From: Candidatus Eisenbacteria bacterium
GTDB lineage: Bacteria; Eisenbacteria; RBG-16-71-46; SZUA-252
Direction of reading: 5' to 3'
DNA: 64,000 bases
Assembly (NCBI GenBank): GCA_005893275.1
Contig: VBOW01000016.1
Span: forward strand, 34,197-98,196
Translations under genes and position numbers: made by a program
The notes under the pieces: generated by a model
Database searches by the model: none
Told to the model about the DNA's origin: nothing
The model's input: only the letters and a program-made list of their open reading frames with translations
In this document: piece after piece, positions 27,248-35,835 of the stretch
How positions within the stretch are numbered: position 1 is the stretch's first letter
Layout: the number at the start of each line of letters is the position of its first letter

Positions 27248-27269
27248 GCGTGACCAGAGCCTTCGTGTC

Positions 27270-28529
27270 TCAGCCGCACCGGTCGGGTTTCAGGGCCGCG
27301 ATCTCGACCGTCGGCGCATGTCCAGAGACGATATCGGCAACGAGCTTCCCCGTGATCGGCCCCATGCTGACGCCCATCATGGCGTGGCCCGCGGCCACGA
27401 TCAGGTTTCGCCACCGTCGCGTACGCCCGATATAGGGGAGGCCGTCCGGCGTGCACGGACGGAGCCCGCACCACGGCCGGCAGGGAACGAAGTCTTCGGG
27501 CAGAAACGCGGGAAGGTATCTCGAGAGCGAGCGGGTCATGCCGCGAATACGCGGCGGATTGATTCGAAGATCGTAGCCCGCCAGCTCCATGGTCCCCCCG
27601 ACACGGAGCGACGATCCCATCGGCGTGACCGCCACCCTCGCCTCTTGCAGGATGAAGGAGCGCTGCGGCAGCTGGCGGGGCGAGTCCAGGGTCAGGCTGT
27701 AGCCCTTGCCCGGCTGCATCGGGATTCCCAAGCCTAGCTCGCGCGCGAGAAGGGGCGTCCAGGCGCCGGCCGACAGAACGAACTCGTCCCCCCCGATATC
27801 GCCCGCCTCGGTAACCGCGGCGTTCAGGGCGTCGCCTCGGCGCCGCCAGCCGCGCACCTCCGCCTTCCATAGGAAGGTGCCGCCCCGCTCCGCGACCAGT
27901 CGCGTCAGCATCGCCGCCAACCGCTGAGGCACGAGGTGGGCGTCGAGGGGATAGAAGACCCCGCCGAGGACGTCGAACGTGACTCCGGGTTCGAGCGCTG
28001 CGATCTCCCCAGCGCCGAGCACCTCGGCGGGCATGCCGAGCTCGCGCGATCTCGAAGCGAGCTCGGTCTCCTCCTCAAGCCCGCCCCGCGAGCGGACCAG
28101 CACGAGCAGGCCCTGGCACCGGAGCCCGAACTCGTTGTCGCTGCGCCCGGCCAGATCCTCGTAGAGCGAGCGGCTGGCCAGGTTCAGATCGCGCAGAAGC
28201 GGCCCCGCGCGGTGCGCACGGCTCCTTCTGGACGCGCGCCAGAATCGAACCCCCCATGCAACCAGACCCGGATCGAGGCGGGGATGAACGTAGAACGGGC
28301 TCTCCGGATCCCACATCCACTGGAGCGCCTTCCGCACCATCCCGGGAGCGGCCAACGGCAGGAAGTGGCTCGGGGAGATGAAGCCGGCGTTCCCGAGCGA
28401 GCAGCAGTCATGCTCAGGCGCTCCGCGCTCGAGAATCGTCACCCGGTGACCCTGGCCGAGCAGGTAGTAGGCCGAGGAGAGACCGATGATGCCGGCGCCG
28501 CAAATCACCACGTTCCGTCCGCGCGTCAT
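27270..28529 (-). CDS. FAD-dependent amino acid oxidoreductase, DadA-like
   Basis: A 419-residue DAO-family protein. The FAD dinucleotide fold begins at residue 6 (VVICGAGIIGLSSAYYL), and the flavin-contacting C-terminal segment is PDGLPYIGRTRRWRNLIVAA with GHAMMGVSMGPITGKL. DadA enzymes oxidise D-amino acids to keto acids and pass electrons to the respiratory chain. It is translationally coupled (ATGA overlap) to the upstream DCC-lipase maturation fusion gene, which is an unusual partner. A related deaminating oxidase function is possible. Confidence 0.92.
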   Translation of the reverse strand: MTRGRNVVICGAGIIGLSSAYYLLGQGHRVTILERGAPEHDCCSLGNAGFISPSHFLPLAAPGMVRKALQWMWDPESPFYVHPRLDPGLVAWGVRFWRASRRSRAHRAGPLLRDLNLASRSLYEDLAGRSDNEFGLRCQGLLVLVRSRGGLEEETELASRSRELGMPAEVLGAGEIAALEPGVTFDVLGGVFYPLDAHLVPQRLAAMLTRLVAERGGTFLWKAEVRGWRRRGDALNAAVTEAGDIGGDEFVLSAGAWTPLLARELGLGIPMQPGKGYSLTLDSPRQLPQRSFILQEARVAVTPMGSSLRVGGTMELAGYDLRINPPRIRGMTRSLSRYLPAFLPEDFVPCRPWCGLRPCTPDGLPYIGRTRRWRNLIVAAGHAMMGVSMGPITGKLVADIVSGHAPTVEIAALKPDRCG

Positions 28530-30415
28530 CGCTGAAGCTCGGGAGGAGCCGCGACGAGTTGCCCGGCTTCAAGGGTCAGAACGGGACAGTAGAGGCCGAG
28601 ACGTTCGCGTCGCCACCAGGCGCCGGTGGATCGGCGGGTGGCCGGATCCGTGAAGTGGTATCGGTAAACCACGGCGCGAATGTAGCGTGGCGGCGCGCCC
28701 GGGAACGGATTTCCCGCGAACAGCTTCAAGACCGGCGCCGAATTCCGTAGCAATCGGTCACACAGGCTCAGGAGCCACCCCTGATGCTGAAAGTCGCTCA
28801 GGGCGGCGAACCACATCTGCCAATCCAAGCGGGGCTGGTGGGGCGCGACGAACGCCGGCGTCCTCGTCGGCTCCCCCGGCTTGTATCGGAATTCATACAC
28901 CTTCCAATCCGCTCCGTCGACGCTCCCCTCGATCAGAATTTCGGGACGCTCCTTCGTCATGATTGCGAAGAGGCCGTAATGATTCACGGTGCGAAACGGC
29001 GCGACCGCCTCGTACGCCCGCGGCAGGGGCCCGAGCCAGGCGGTGGGGGCGCCTATGGAATCAAGCAGCGGCACGAGGCTCAGAAGGAATAATCCCGCGA
29101 GCGCGGGCCGGAGAATCCACCGGGGCCAGCGGCCGGCGCGCGGTACCGAGCCTGGAGCCGGCACGAGCCGTGCGGTCAAGGCCCGGGGCCAGACCCCGTC
29201 GTCGAGGAGAAGGATACAGAGTGCCAACACGAGCCCATTGAAGAAGCCGTAGTTCCCGGTCAGGGCGATCAGAAGCTGGTGCCCCGCGATCAGCGCCGCG
29301 CCGGCGATGCGAATCCTCCGCGGCGCGAAAATCAGAAACGCCACGACCCCCTCCACGAGGAGCGTCGCACCGGTCGTCGCGCGCTGGACCCCGAGCGGCA
29401 GGTGGTGCGCGTACCAAGCGGTCCATGGGGGCAAAGGCTGCGTCTCGTAGTGGTAGGCCAATGCGGTGAGATTCCTCCACGCCGGATCGCCGCTCGCAAG
29501 TTTCACGGCCGCGGATGCAAAGAGCAGCCGGAAGAGCAACCAGCGCGAAAGCCGAAGGGCGCCTCGCTCGGGCGGCGGATCGATTCGCGGACGCGACCAC
29601 CACGCGCGAGGGACGAGGAACATCGAGATGAACCCGATCTCGAGCAGCAATCCGTCCCACTGGAACCACAGGAACTCGCGGCACACCGTGGCGAGCGACA
29701 AATAGATCGCCCAAAGCCCCAACAGGCAGGGTATCGGGGCGAACCCGAGCCCGAGCCCGGCGGCAAGCGCGACGCCCCCCGCGCAGAGAGCGGTCAGAAA
29801 CCCATCGCTCGAGCTGAGCCAACACAGGGTCGGAGCCAGCAAGTATCGGCTGGCTCCGAGGCTTTCCGCCTGAGCGAGAGCGCGCATGAACGTGCCTGCG
29901 GGCAGGATTCCCCCGCTCCCGACCAGGCCCTGGATCTGCGTCCAAAGCGAGATGATCGCGACCCCGTAGACGATCGCGAGCAGCCGGATGAATAACCAGC
30001 ACGTGAGCCCCTCCCCGGGTGGGAGCAGGTGCTCCCCCCAGATCAGATCGGTAAGGCGCGAGAAAGCGGACCGGTGCCTCGCGACGAGCCCGTAACACCA
30101 TTCGCTCACGACGGCGAACCCGGGAATGCGCCGGTACGCCCACAGCCATCCCCCGCGGCCGGGCGCATGGGCGAGGGCGCGGAAGACGGCTTCCGCACCG
30201 TGGGACGAGCGCCCGTCCGGCTCGACGAGATGAACGGACTCCGCGAACGCGGCCTTCGGAATTTGCGGGAAGCGCGTCCCGGCTTCCTGAAACGAGACGA
30301 ACTCGACACGGTCGCCGATGGCCCGTTTCCATCGCTGGATCCAGCGCCGGCAAAAGCCGCAGTCCCCGTCGAAAATGAGAACGGGCCTCGCCGGTTTCCC
30401 ATCTCCTGATTCCAC
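28526..30415 (-). CDS. DCC thiol-oxidoreductase fused to lipase-maturation-factor-type membrane protein
   Basis: The 629-residue protein joins two known families. Residues 10-125 are a DCC/DUF393 domain with a thioredoxin-like CxxC (DGDCGFC, Cys19 and Cys22). From about 150 to 470 come many membrane helices of the LMF1/DUF1222 type, including an FQWDGLLLEIGF motif. A C-terminal domain (about 480-629) has FRTVNHYGLFAIMT, an EFRYKPG segment and PRLDWQMWFAAL, all typical of lipase maturation factors. In animals LMF1 helps lipases fold in the ER; the bacterial role is not known. The fusion suggests redox-assisted folding of exported proteins. Confidence 0.9.
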   Translation of the reverse strand: MESGDGKPARPVLIFDGDCGFCRRWIQRWKRAIGDRVEFVSFQEAGTRFPQIPKAAFAESVHLVEPDGRSSHGAEAVFRALAHAPGRGGWLWAYRRIPGFAVVSEWCYGLVARHRSAFSRLTDLIWGEHLLPPGEGLTCWLFIRLLAIVYGVAIISLWTQIQGLVGSGGILPAGTFMRALAQAESLGASRYLLAPTLCWLSSSDGFLTALCAGGVALAAGLGLGFAPIPCLLGLWAIYLSLATVCREFLWFQWDGLLLEIGFISMFLVPRAWWSRPRIDPPPERGALRLSRWLLFRLLFASAAVKLASGDPAWRNLTALAYHYETQPLPPWTAWYAHHLPLGVQRATTGATLLVEGVVAFLIFAPRRIRIAGAALIAGHQLLIALTGNYGFFNGLVLALCILLLDDGVWPRALTARLVPAPGSVPRAGRWPRWILRPALAGLFLLSLVPLLDSIGAPTAWLGPLPRAYEAVAPFRTVNHYGLFAIMTKERPEILIEGSVDGADWKVYEFRYKPGEPTRTPAFVAPHQPRLDWQMWFAALSDFQHQGWLLSLCDRLLRNSAPVLKLFAGNPFPGAPPRYIRAVVYRYHFTDPATRRSTGAWWRRERLGLYCPVLTLEAGQLVAAPPELQR

Positions 30416-30529
30416 TGTCTCCCCCCTCGCACGGCCGGAACAACACCCGGGCTCACAGGAAGCGGTACGATAATATGCGGGGTCCCGAAGACGAAGGATT
30501 TCGCGTTCGAGGGCGGGTCCCGAGGATCG

Positions 30530-30991
30530 ATGAGAAGCGCGGGATTATTGCTCTATCGCGCCCGCGATGGCGCGCGTCAGGTGTTCCTGGTCCATCCAGG
30601 CGGTCCCTACTGGGTCGGTAAGGACCTCGGAGCGTGGTCGATCCCCAAGGGCGAATTCGGGTCGGAGGAGGATCCCCTCGACGCGGCGAAGCGTGAGTTT
30701 GGGGAGGAGACGGGCTGCGTCCCTCCGGAGGGGCCCTATACGGCGCTGGGCGCGCTTCCACAACCCAGCGGGAAAATCATCGAAGCGTGGGCGGTGCCCG
30801 GAGATTGCGATCCGGATGCGGTCCGGAGCAATACATTCACGATGGAGTGGCCCCCCCGCTCGGGACGCCGGCAGGACTTTCCCGAGATCGATCGCGCTGG
30901 ATGGTTCGGCATCGAGGAGGCGCATCGGCGGATCATCAAGGGACAACGGGGGTTCTTGACGGCGCTCGAGCGCTCTCTGCCGAGCGCATGA
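30530..30991 (+). CDS. Nudix hydrolase
   Basis: A 153-residue Nudix protein. The Nudix box has its consensus acids (GEFGSEEDPLDAAKREFGEE followed by TG, about 41-62), and the N-terminal SAGLLLYRARDGARQVFLVH and GAWSIPKGE segments match the group of Nudix proteins active on NUDIX-type dinucleotides or nucleotides. A C-terminal EIDRAGWFGIEEAHRRIIKG is usual for this subgroup. The substrate is not predictable. It stands alone and its stop codon touches the minus-strand terminator of the PrsW gene. Confidence 0.93.
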   Translation: MRSAGLLLYRARDGARQVFLVHPGGPYWVGKDLGAWSIPKGEFGSEEDPLDAAKREFGEETGCVPPEGPYTALGALPQPSGKIIEAWAVPGDCDPDAVRSNTFTMEWPPRSGRRQDFPEIDRAGWFGIEEAHRRIIKGQRGFLTALERSLPSA

Positions 30992-31020
30992 AAAAAGCCC
31001 CGGAGGAGACTTCCCTGGGC
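30991..31020 (-). terminator. Intrinsic terminator after the PrsW gene
   Basis: On the minus strand GCCC-AGGGAAG-TCTC-CTCCGG-GGC forms an imperfect hairpin followed by TTTTTT. It lies about 25 nt past the PrsW stop codon and matches a rho-independent terminator. Confidence 0.75.
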
Positions 31021-31043
31021 AATCTGCGGTACATGATTCTCCA

Positions 31044-32045
31044 TCATTTCCTAAGGGCGTAGAGCTGCCACAGGTCGCGGGCGCTGGTCCGCATGAAGGG
31101 CAGGATCGCGATCTTCCCTGTCTTTCCAATCGATCGCTCGAGGTATTTCATCTCTTCGAAGTTCGCGCGCACCTGATCGTCGAGAGGAAGGTGAACGCCG
31201 GCCGAGCGGGCGATCAGCATGCCCTTCGCCCGAAGCGATAGCTCGAGATGGATGCGCAGCAGGCAGAGCATGTCCGCCACGACGGGACCGGGGAGACGGT
31301 TCAGCGAGGAGAGATAGGCTCCCACAGGCGTCTCCGCGATCGCGCCTCCCTGGATCAGCTCGAGCAGCTCGACATCGCTGTCCAACCCGGCCCCCAGCCA
31401 ATCGCGCGTGGACTTCTCGCTCCACTCGTACACGAACCCCACGAGAGGGGGCATCGTAATCAGCATGGCCGCGGTGGAGACGAGAGGGCTCAAGAGGAAC
31501 TGATTGAAAAGCGAATGGGCGAGTGCGGCGAGCGCGACTCCCGGCAGGAAGAGTTTTAGCGACCCGGACCCCCGTCGTTCGGTGAGCGATTTGGACAGAA
31601 TTCCGACGACCGCCGTCGTGGAGCCATGCATGACGGCGGTACCCAATCCTCGGACGATCCAGAGACCCAGCCCTTGCTCCTGCATCGCGCCGGCGTAGTA
31701 GAGATTCTCCATGAGGGCGAAGCCGGTGCCGACCGCGAATCCCTGGATGCCGGCGTCGACCAGGAACCCCACCCGCGCCGAACGGATCAGGTACACGAGG
31801 TAAGTCGCCTTCACGCTCTCCTCGAGGACCGGAGCCACAAAGCGGCGCAGCACGTTCTCGTCCAGCCGAAAGCTCACGATGAGGAGTTGGTTCGCGAGGA
31901 AGCAGATGAAGGCGGCCGCGGCGCCGATCGCGAGACCGGCGAGAATCGATTTCCGCGTCACGAGCTTGTAGCTGTCCATCAGGATGAGCGCCGCAAGAAA
32001 GAGGACGACTGGGAGGAGGCCCAGGAGGAGGCTGAGCGCGCTCAT
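31044..32045 (-). CDS. PrsW-family intramembrane protease
   Basis: A 333-residue multi-spanning protein with the family's three motifs: PVLEESVKA (Glu75-Glu76), GFALMENLYY (Glu113) and GTAVMHGSTTA (His140), which form the glutamic-type active site within the membrane. PrsW of Bacillus cleaves the anti-sigma factor RsiW. Here an ECF sigma/anti-sigma pair lies 4-5 kb upstream, so the anti-sigma protein is a conceivable substrate. The last 120 residues form a soluble helical domain. The start codon is 10 nt from the stop of the large peptidase-barrel gene, suggesting co-transcription. Confidence 0.9.
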   Translation of the reverse strand: MSALSLLLGLLPVVLFLAALILMDSYKLVTRKSILAGLAIGAAAAFICFLANQLLIVSFRLDENVLRRFVAPVLEESVKATYLVYLIRSARVGFLVDAGIQGFAVGTGFALMENLYYAGAMQEQGLGLWIVRGLGTAVMHGSTTAVVGILSKSLTERRGSGSLKLFLPGVALAALAHSLFNQFLLSPLVSTAAMLITMPPLVGFVYEWSEKSTRDWLGAGLDSDVELLELIQGGAIAETPVGAYLSSLNRLPGPVVADMLCLLRIHLELSLRAKGMLIARSAGVHLPLDDQVRANFEEMKYLERSIGKTGKIAILPFMRTSARDLWQLYALRK

Positions 32046-32055
32046 CCGACGCCCG

Positions 32056-35031
32056 TCACAGGATCTTGAGCGAGACCATCCACTCGTCGCTCATGCGCCG
32101 GTGGCGCCCGAAGGCCCTCGCATAACCCCACGAAAGCGTGAGCGGCTGCTGAACGAGCATCGTGAGCCTCAGATCCGCTTGGGCCCCGGCGTTTCCGAAC
32201 GTGGTCCGTTCCGAGGGGTCGTCCATGTTGGTGACGATGCCGCCGCCGAAGAGTGAGGCGCGAAGCCAAGTCGCGTAGAACGCCGGCTTCCCCACCCGTC
32301 GAAACCGAAGGGGCGGAAGGTTCCAGTCGAGCAGCGCTTTCGCGAAGTTCGTTCCTCCGATTTCATCCAGATCCACCCCGGGGAAGCTCGAGTACTCGCG
32401 GTAGCGCTTCGGATCCTGGTAGTCCACCCAGTTGTTCCCGAATCCGCCGAAGTAGAAGTTCGAGAAAGGCTCTTCCCTCCGGCCGGGCGAGAATCCTGCC
32501 GAAGAACGCAGCCAGAGCGAGGAGTGGCGGACCGGAAGGGGTGCGCCCAGGTCGACGGTGCCGACGCCCAACGGAAATCCCCGCCACGCCGTATGCCCGG
32601 AGTGCTTGAAACGCACGGCATTCGTGCTGGTCAGGAGCTGCCACTTGTATCCCTTCTCCACTTCCACAGCCCCCAGCGACGCGCGCACATTTCGAAAGCT
32701 CAGTTGTCCGGTCCAAGTCACGAGCTTGTCGAAACCGGACGACGTCGAGACATTTTGCGCATCTGGTAGAAGCTCGAGCCCGCCGTAGCCGGTGACCCCC
32801 GCGGTGAGATCCAGATTCCGGGGCGGGTCGTATACCAGAGAATGCTTGTACGTTGCGCCGGCGGAGTAACCCTTGCGCCCCACCTTGGTGGGACCCACGA
32901 GGTCGTAGAAGCTCGCGCTGTTCCACTTTGCCTGAACGCTCCAATCGGAGTGCTGATAGCCCGCGCTCAAGTGAACGCGCTCGTCCCCGCCGAGGGCTCG
33001 GGACGGCGAATACGTCGCGGAGAGACCGACGGTGTTTGTGGAGACGGGGTCGGAGAAGTCGATGCGCATTCCTAGAGCGGTCGCGCCCTTGTATCCCTGG
33101 ACAATCGGATACATCGAAGCGAGCCCCAGCGCTCGGACTCCTCGATAGGCACCGCGATACGTCGTGAGGGAATCGATGTTCACTCCGAGCGGCGAGGGCA
33201 TGATCCAATCCTTCACGATCGGGTGCTTCTCCGCGATCACCTGACCGAGAAACGTGATCGCGCTGACGTCCGAAATCGGCTTGGGATCGACGATGGCCGG
33301 CACGAAGCCCTGCCCCGCGTACCGAAAAACGATGAGGGATTCCTGGGACACCGGCAGGGGCCTGAAGAATCCGGTCTCGCCGTTTGTCACAATGCTCATG
33401 GAATCGGCGTCGAAGTCCCAGCGGAAGACGTTCGAAACCCCCGTATAGTAGGAGCTTCCGTAGAGACTCTTTCCGTCCGGTGTGAAGACGAAGCTCGATG
33501 GAATCGAGCTTCCGAAATCGTGGAGCGTCGTGGACGTCGTGTCCCCTTGAAGCAGCGCCCCGGTCTTCCACGTCCGGAGTGACTGCCGTCCGCTGATCTC
33601 GGCGAGCGAACCGGAGAGGAGCTGCCCGTCCGGAGAGATATCGATGTCGTATATATCGCGCCCGAACGGCCACGAGAAGACCTGGTCCCAATCGTTGTAG
33701 GGATAGGGCATGCGCACCAGCGTCGAGATCCCGTTGAAGTGCCTTACTCCCCAGAGGGAGCGGTCCTGCCGATTGAAGGCGAGGTCCCCAATCCGCGCGT
33801 CCTTGATGAGCACGCGTGATTTCCCGGAGACGGGATCGAGCGCGCAGACGTCACGCCACTCGTTGTTGTCGGTGGTGTAGAAAAGAGTCTTGGATTTGGG
33901 ATCGTACGCAAGTGAGGAGACGAAATAGAGCGCCGGCCCCTTCACTTCGTGCACATTGCGGATGGGACCCCCGTCGAGCGGGATGGCCGCAATGAACGCC
34001 ACCGCGCCGGGATAATCGACGGCGGCGTAGATCGTCCTCGTCTCGGAATCGAAGATCGCGCGGGATACGGAACCCAGAGCCTTTTCGGACAGGTCGTGAT
34101 ACCGCGTCGTCTGATGGAGGCGGATGGAATCGAGGTTCGCCTGCTGGAACCGATGTTCCCATTGGACCCAATTTCGCCACGCCTCGCCCAGAGAGAGGCC
34201 ATAGACGCGGCGGAATTGAGACGCGAAGTAGCGCCTGCTCTCCGGTGCGCGCGACACCCATTGGATGAGAGTCTCCGGCGTGTACTGGTACGCCAGGTAG
34301 CTGAGGAAGCGCGTTCCGTACAAATAGGAAATCGCGCCGACCTGAAAGTCGACCTTGGTACCCTCGGATTCAAGTCCGAGCGGATCGTAGAACCTGCTCC
34401 CATCCCGCACCATCGAGCGGAACACCATCTCATCGTAGGGCCCTTGAGCCCGGCCGAGTCCGCCGGCCATCCATGTCTCGAGAAAGACCGCGATGCCCTC
34501 GTGATACCACCGCGGCGCGGCACGGCGCGGCACGCAGAGATAGCTATACACGATCGACTCGGGATGCTCATTCGTCTCGCGCACCTTACCGTGGAACAGT
34601 CCGCGGAAAAACTTGTCCATTCCCGCGGCCTGATCGAGGGCCGCGACGTGGACCACTTCGTGGTTCATTGTGAAATTGATCCGCTCGTTCGAAGGCCCGG
34701 TCTCGTACACAAAATTCACCGGGGCGATGTGGATCACCATGCTGTTTCTTGGATTCACCCAAACGCCCGCGTTGCCGAAATCCGAGAAGTCGTCGAGGAT
34801 GACGTTCACCTTTTCACTCGGCGCGTAGTGGAATATGCGCTCGTGGAAGCGCAGTGAATTCTCGAAGCATTGGGCGGCGTAAGGCGCGAGAAAAGACAGC
34901 ATGCCTCCGTTGTAGACGAGTCGGAGGTCACGCGTCTCGATGGTCGCGAGTTGAGCGGTGGTGAGGCGCGGCAGGGAGAGGAGGAGGAGCCCAACCACGC
35001 ATACGACCCGCCGCAAGGGAACGAAGTTCAC
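32056..35031 (-). CDS. Peptidase MA-like protein with beta-propeller and outer-membrane barrel-like domain
   Basis: A 991-residue protein with a signal peptide (MNFVPLRRVVCVVGLLLLSL, cleaved after TTA). Residues 30-300 resemble peptidase-MA metalloproteases, with the zinc helix NHEVVH (124-128) and the downstream WYHEGIAVFLE (second zinc ligand about 178). About 310-630 are WD/TolB-like blades (SLAYDPKSKTLFYTTD, DIDISPDGQLLSG, FVFTPDGKSLYGS). About 640-991 alternate aromatic and polar residues as in an outer-membrane barrel. The arrangement suggests a surface-tethered protease. The C-terminus ends in SLKIL, not the usual Phe, so barrel insertion is unproven. Confidence 0.82.
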   Translation of the reverse strand: MNFVPLRRVVCVVGLLLLSLPRLTTAQLATIETRDLRLVYNGGMLSFLAPYAAQCFENSLRFHERIFHYAPSEKVNVILDDFSDFGNAGVWVNPRNSMVIHIAPVNFVYETGPSNERINFTMNHEVVHVAALDQAAGMDKFFRGLFHGKVRETNEHPESIVYSYLCVPRRAAPRWYHEGIAVFLETWMAGGLGRAQGPYDEMVFRSMVRDGSRFYDPLGLESEGTKVDFQVGAISYLYGTRFLSYLAYQYTPETLIQWVSRAPESRRYFASQFRRVYGLSLGEAWRNWVQWEHRFQQANLDSIRLHQTTRYHDLSEKALGSVSRAIFDSETRTIYAAVDYPGAVAFIAAIPLDGGPIRNVHEVKGPALYFVSSLAYDPKSKTLFYTTDNNEWRDVCALDPVSGKSRVLIKDARIGDLAFNRQDRSLWGVRHFNGISTLVRMPYPYNDWDQVFSWPFGRDIYDIDISPDGQLLSGSLAEISGRQSLRTWKTGALLQGDTTSTTLHDFGSSIPSSFVFTPDGKSLYGSSYYTGVSNVFRWDFDADSMSIVTNGETGFFRPLPVSQESLIVFRYAGQGFVPAIVDPKPISDVSAITFLGQVIAEKHPIVKDWIMPSPLGVNIDSLTTYRGAYRGVRALGLASMYPIVQGYKGATALGMRIDFSDPVSTNTVGLSATYSPSRALGGDERVHLSAGYQHSDWSVQAKWNSASFYDLVGPTKVGRKGYSAGATYKHSLVYDPPRNLDLTAGVTGYGGLELLPDAQNVSTSSGFDKLVTWTGQLSFRNVRASLGAVEVEKGYKWQLLTSTNAVRFKHSGHTAWRGFPLGVGTVDLGAPLPVRHSSLWLRSSAGFSPGRREEPFSNFYFGGFGNNWVDYQDPKRYREYSSFPGVDLDEIGGTNFAKALLDWNLPPLRFRRVGKPAFYATWLRASLFGGGIVTNMDDPSERTTFGNAGAQADLRLTMLVQQPLTLSWGYARAFGRHRRMSDEWMVSLKIL

Positions 35032-35052
35032 CGTTGAGATCGTCGTTGGAAC

Positions 35053-35093
35053 GCCAAGGAGACCCCACGCGATCGCGCCGGGGTCTCCTTGGC
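35053..35093 (-). terminator. Strong hairpin after the nonapeptide-repeat gene
   Basis: GCCAAGGAGACCCC (35053-35066) and GGGGTCTCCTTGGC (35080-35093) form a perfect 14-bp stem with a 13-nt loop, 23 nt past the stop of the repeat protein. It lacks a U-run, but it would isolate that gene from the downstream peptidase gene. Confidence 0.6.
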
Positions 35094-35115
35094 TTCGTAA
35101 TGTCTCGAGTTGACT

Positions 35116-35709
35116 TTACTCTCCAGAAGCCTCGCTCACGACTTTCTGAACGTCCGACACGCCCGCCAGCCTTTGGAATTGATCGTTGGCTACCAGCTGG
35201 AGAAAATTCGTGTTCTGGACAAGATTCAAGAAGTCATGATTGGTGATGAGCTTGTGGAATTCCGGGTGCTCCTTCCCAAACCGGCTCAGGCTCTCCGGGT
35301 TCGGGAGCCTGGTCTCACGCGCACCATCCGGGTTCGGGAGCTTGGTCTCACGCGCACCGTCCGGGTTCGGGAGCCTGGTCTCACGCGCACCGTCCGGGTT
35401 CGGGAGCAGGATGATCTTCTTGAAGTCAGCCGTAGTCACCAGCTGCCAGAACTCGTCGCTCTGGGAAAGCTTTTTGAATTCCGGTGTCGCGATTACTTTG
35501 TGGAACAGATCACTTTGGAGCAGAGCCTGGATTTGAGGATCCTGAAGCACAACGTCCTTGTCGGTGATTTGGGTCGCCTGATAACGCTTCGCGGCGCCGA
35601 TCGTGCCCTCGAACCCGAATTTCGGCGGAAAGACCCCCGCGTAGCGCGCCACCGCGATACCCGCGACCGCCACCACGACCAACCCCACAATGATTCTCGA
35701 CTTCTTCAT
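35116..35709 (-). CDS. Exported protein built of nine-residue helical repeats with an 11-residue tandem insert
   Basis: I do not recognise this 197-residue protein. An N-terminal membrane anchor (about 5-22, RIIVGLVVVAVAGIAVA) is followed by five nonapeptides (58-102: PQIQALLQS, DLFHKVIAT, PEFKKLSQS, DEFWQLVTT, ADFKKIILL). Three near-identical PNPDGARETRL units come next (103-135), then a linker, then five more nonapeptides (149-193: PEFHKLITN, HDFLNLVQN, TNFLQLVAN, DQFQRLAGV, SDVQKVVSE). The consensus is x-x-F-x-x-L-[IV]-x-x. It probably faces the periplasm. An ECF-type promoter motif lies upstream, suggesting control by the adjacent sigma factor. Confidence 0.8.
   Translation of the reverse strand: MKKSRIIVGLVVVAVAGIAVARYAGVFPPKFGFEGTIGAAKRYQATQITDKDVVLQDPQIQALLQSDLFHKVIATPEFKKLSQSDEFWQLVTTADFKKIILLPNPDGARETRLPNPDGARETKLPNPDGARETRLPNPESLSRFGKEHPEFHKLITNHDFLNLVQNTNFLQLVANDQFQRLAGVSDVQKVVSEASGE
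35294..35407 (-). repeat. 33-bp tandem repeat, three full units plus 15 bp, in frame
   Basis: Units start at 35294, 35327, 35360 and 35393 and differ by only a few bases. They encode the three LPNPDGARET(R/K) blocks. Near-identity at DNA level implies recent expansion, so copy number may vary between strains. Confidence 0.95.
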
Positions 35710-35783
35710 CGCAACCTCCTTTGCCTACAAACTACCCAGGCCCTTGACGACCCTTGGTGCACCGCCATCCGCCCTGTCGGAAA

Positions 35784-35809
35784 TACCGCGCTACCCGATA
35801 AAGGTTGGT
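35784..35809 (-). promoter_or_regulatory. ECF-sigma promoter candidate for the repeat protein
   Basis: The minus strand has ACCAACCTTTATC, with GGTA beginning 16 nt after the AAC. AAC-N16-xGTA is the spacing known for SigW-type ECF promoters. The same 13-mer recurs before the ECF sigma gene. The leader to the ATG would be about 70 nt. Confidence 0.55.
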
Positions 35810-35835
35810 GACCCACCCACCGATTTCCAACCCTC

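Noticed and set aside
35294..35407. Direct repeats as a CRISPR array
   Set aside because: The 33-bp units are contiguous without spacers and in frame inside a protein gene.
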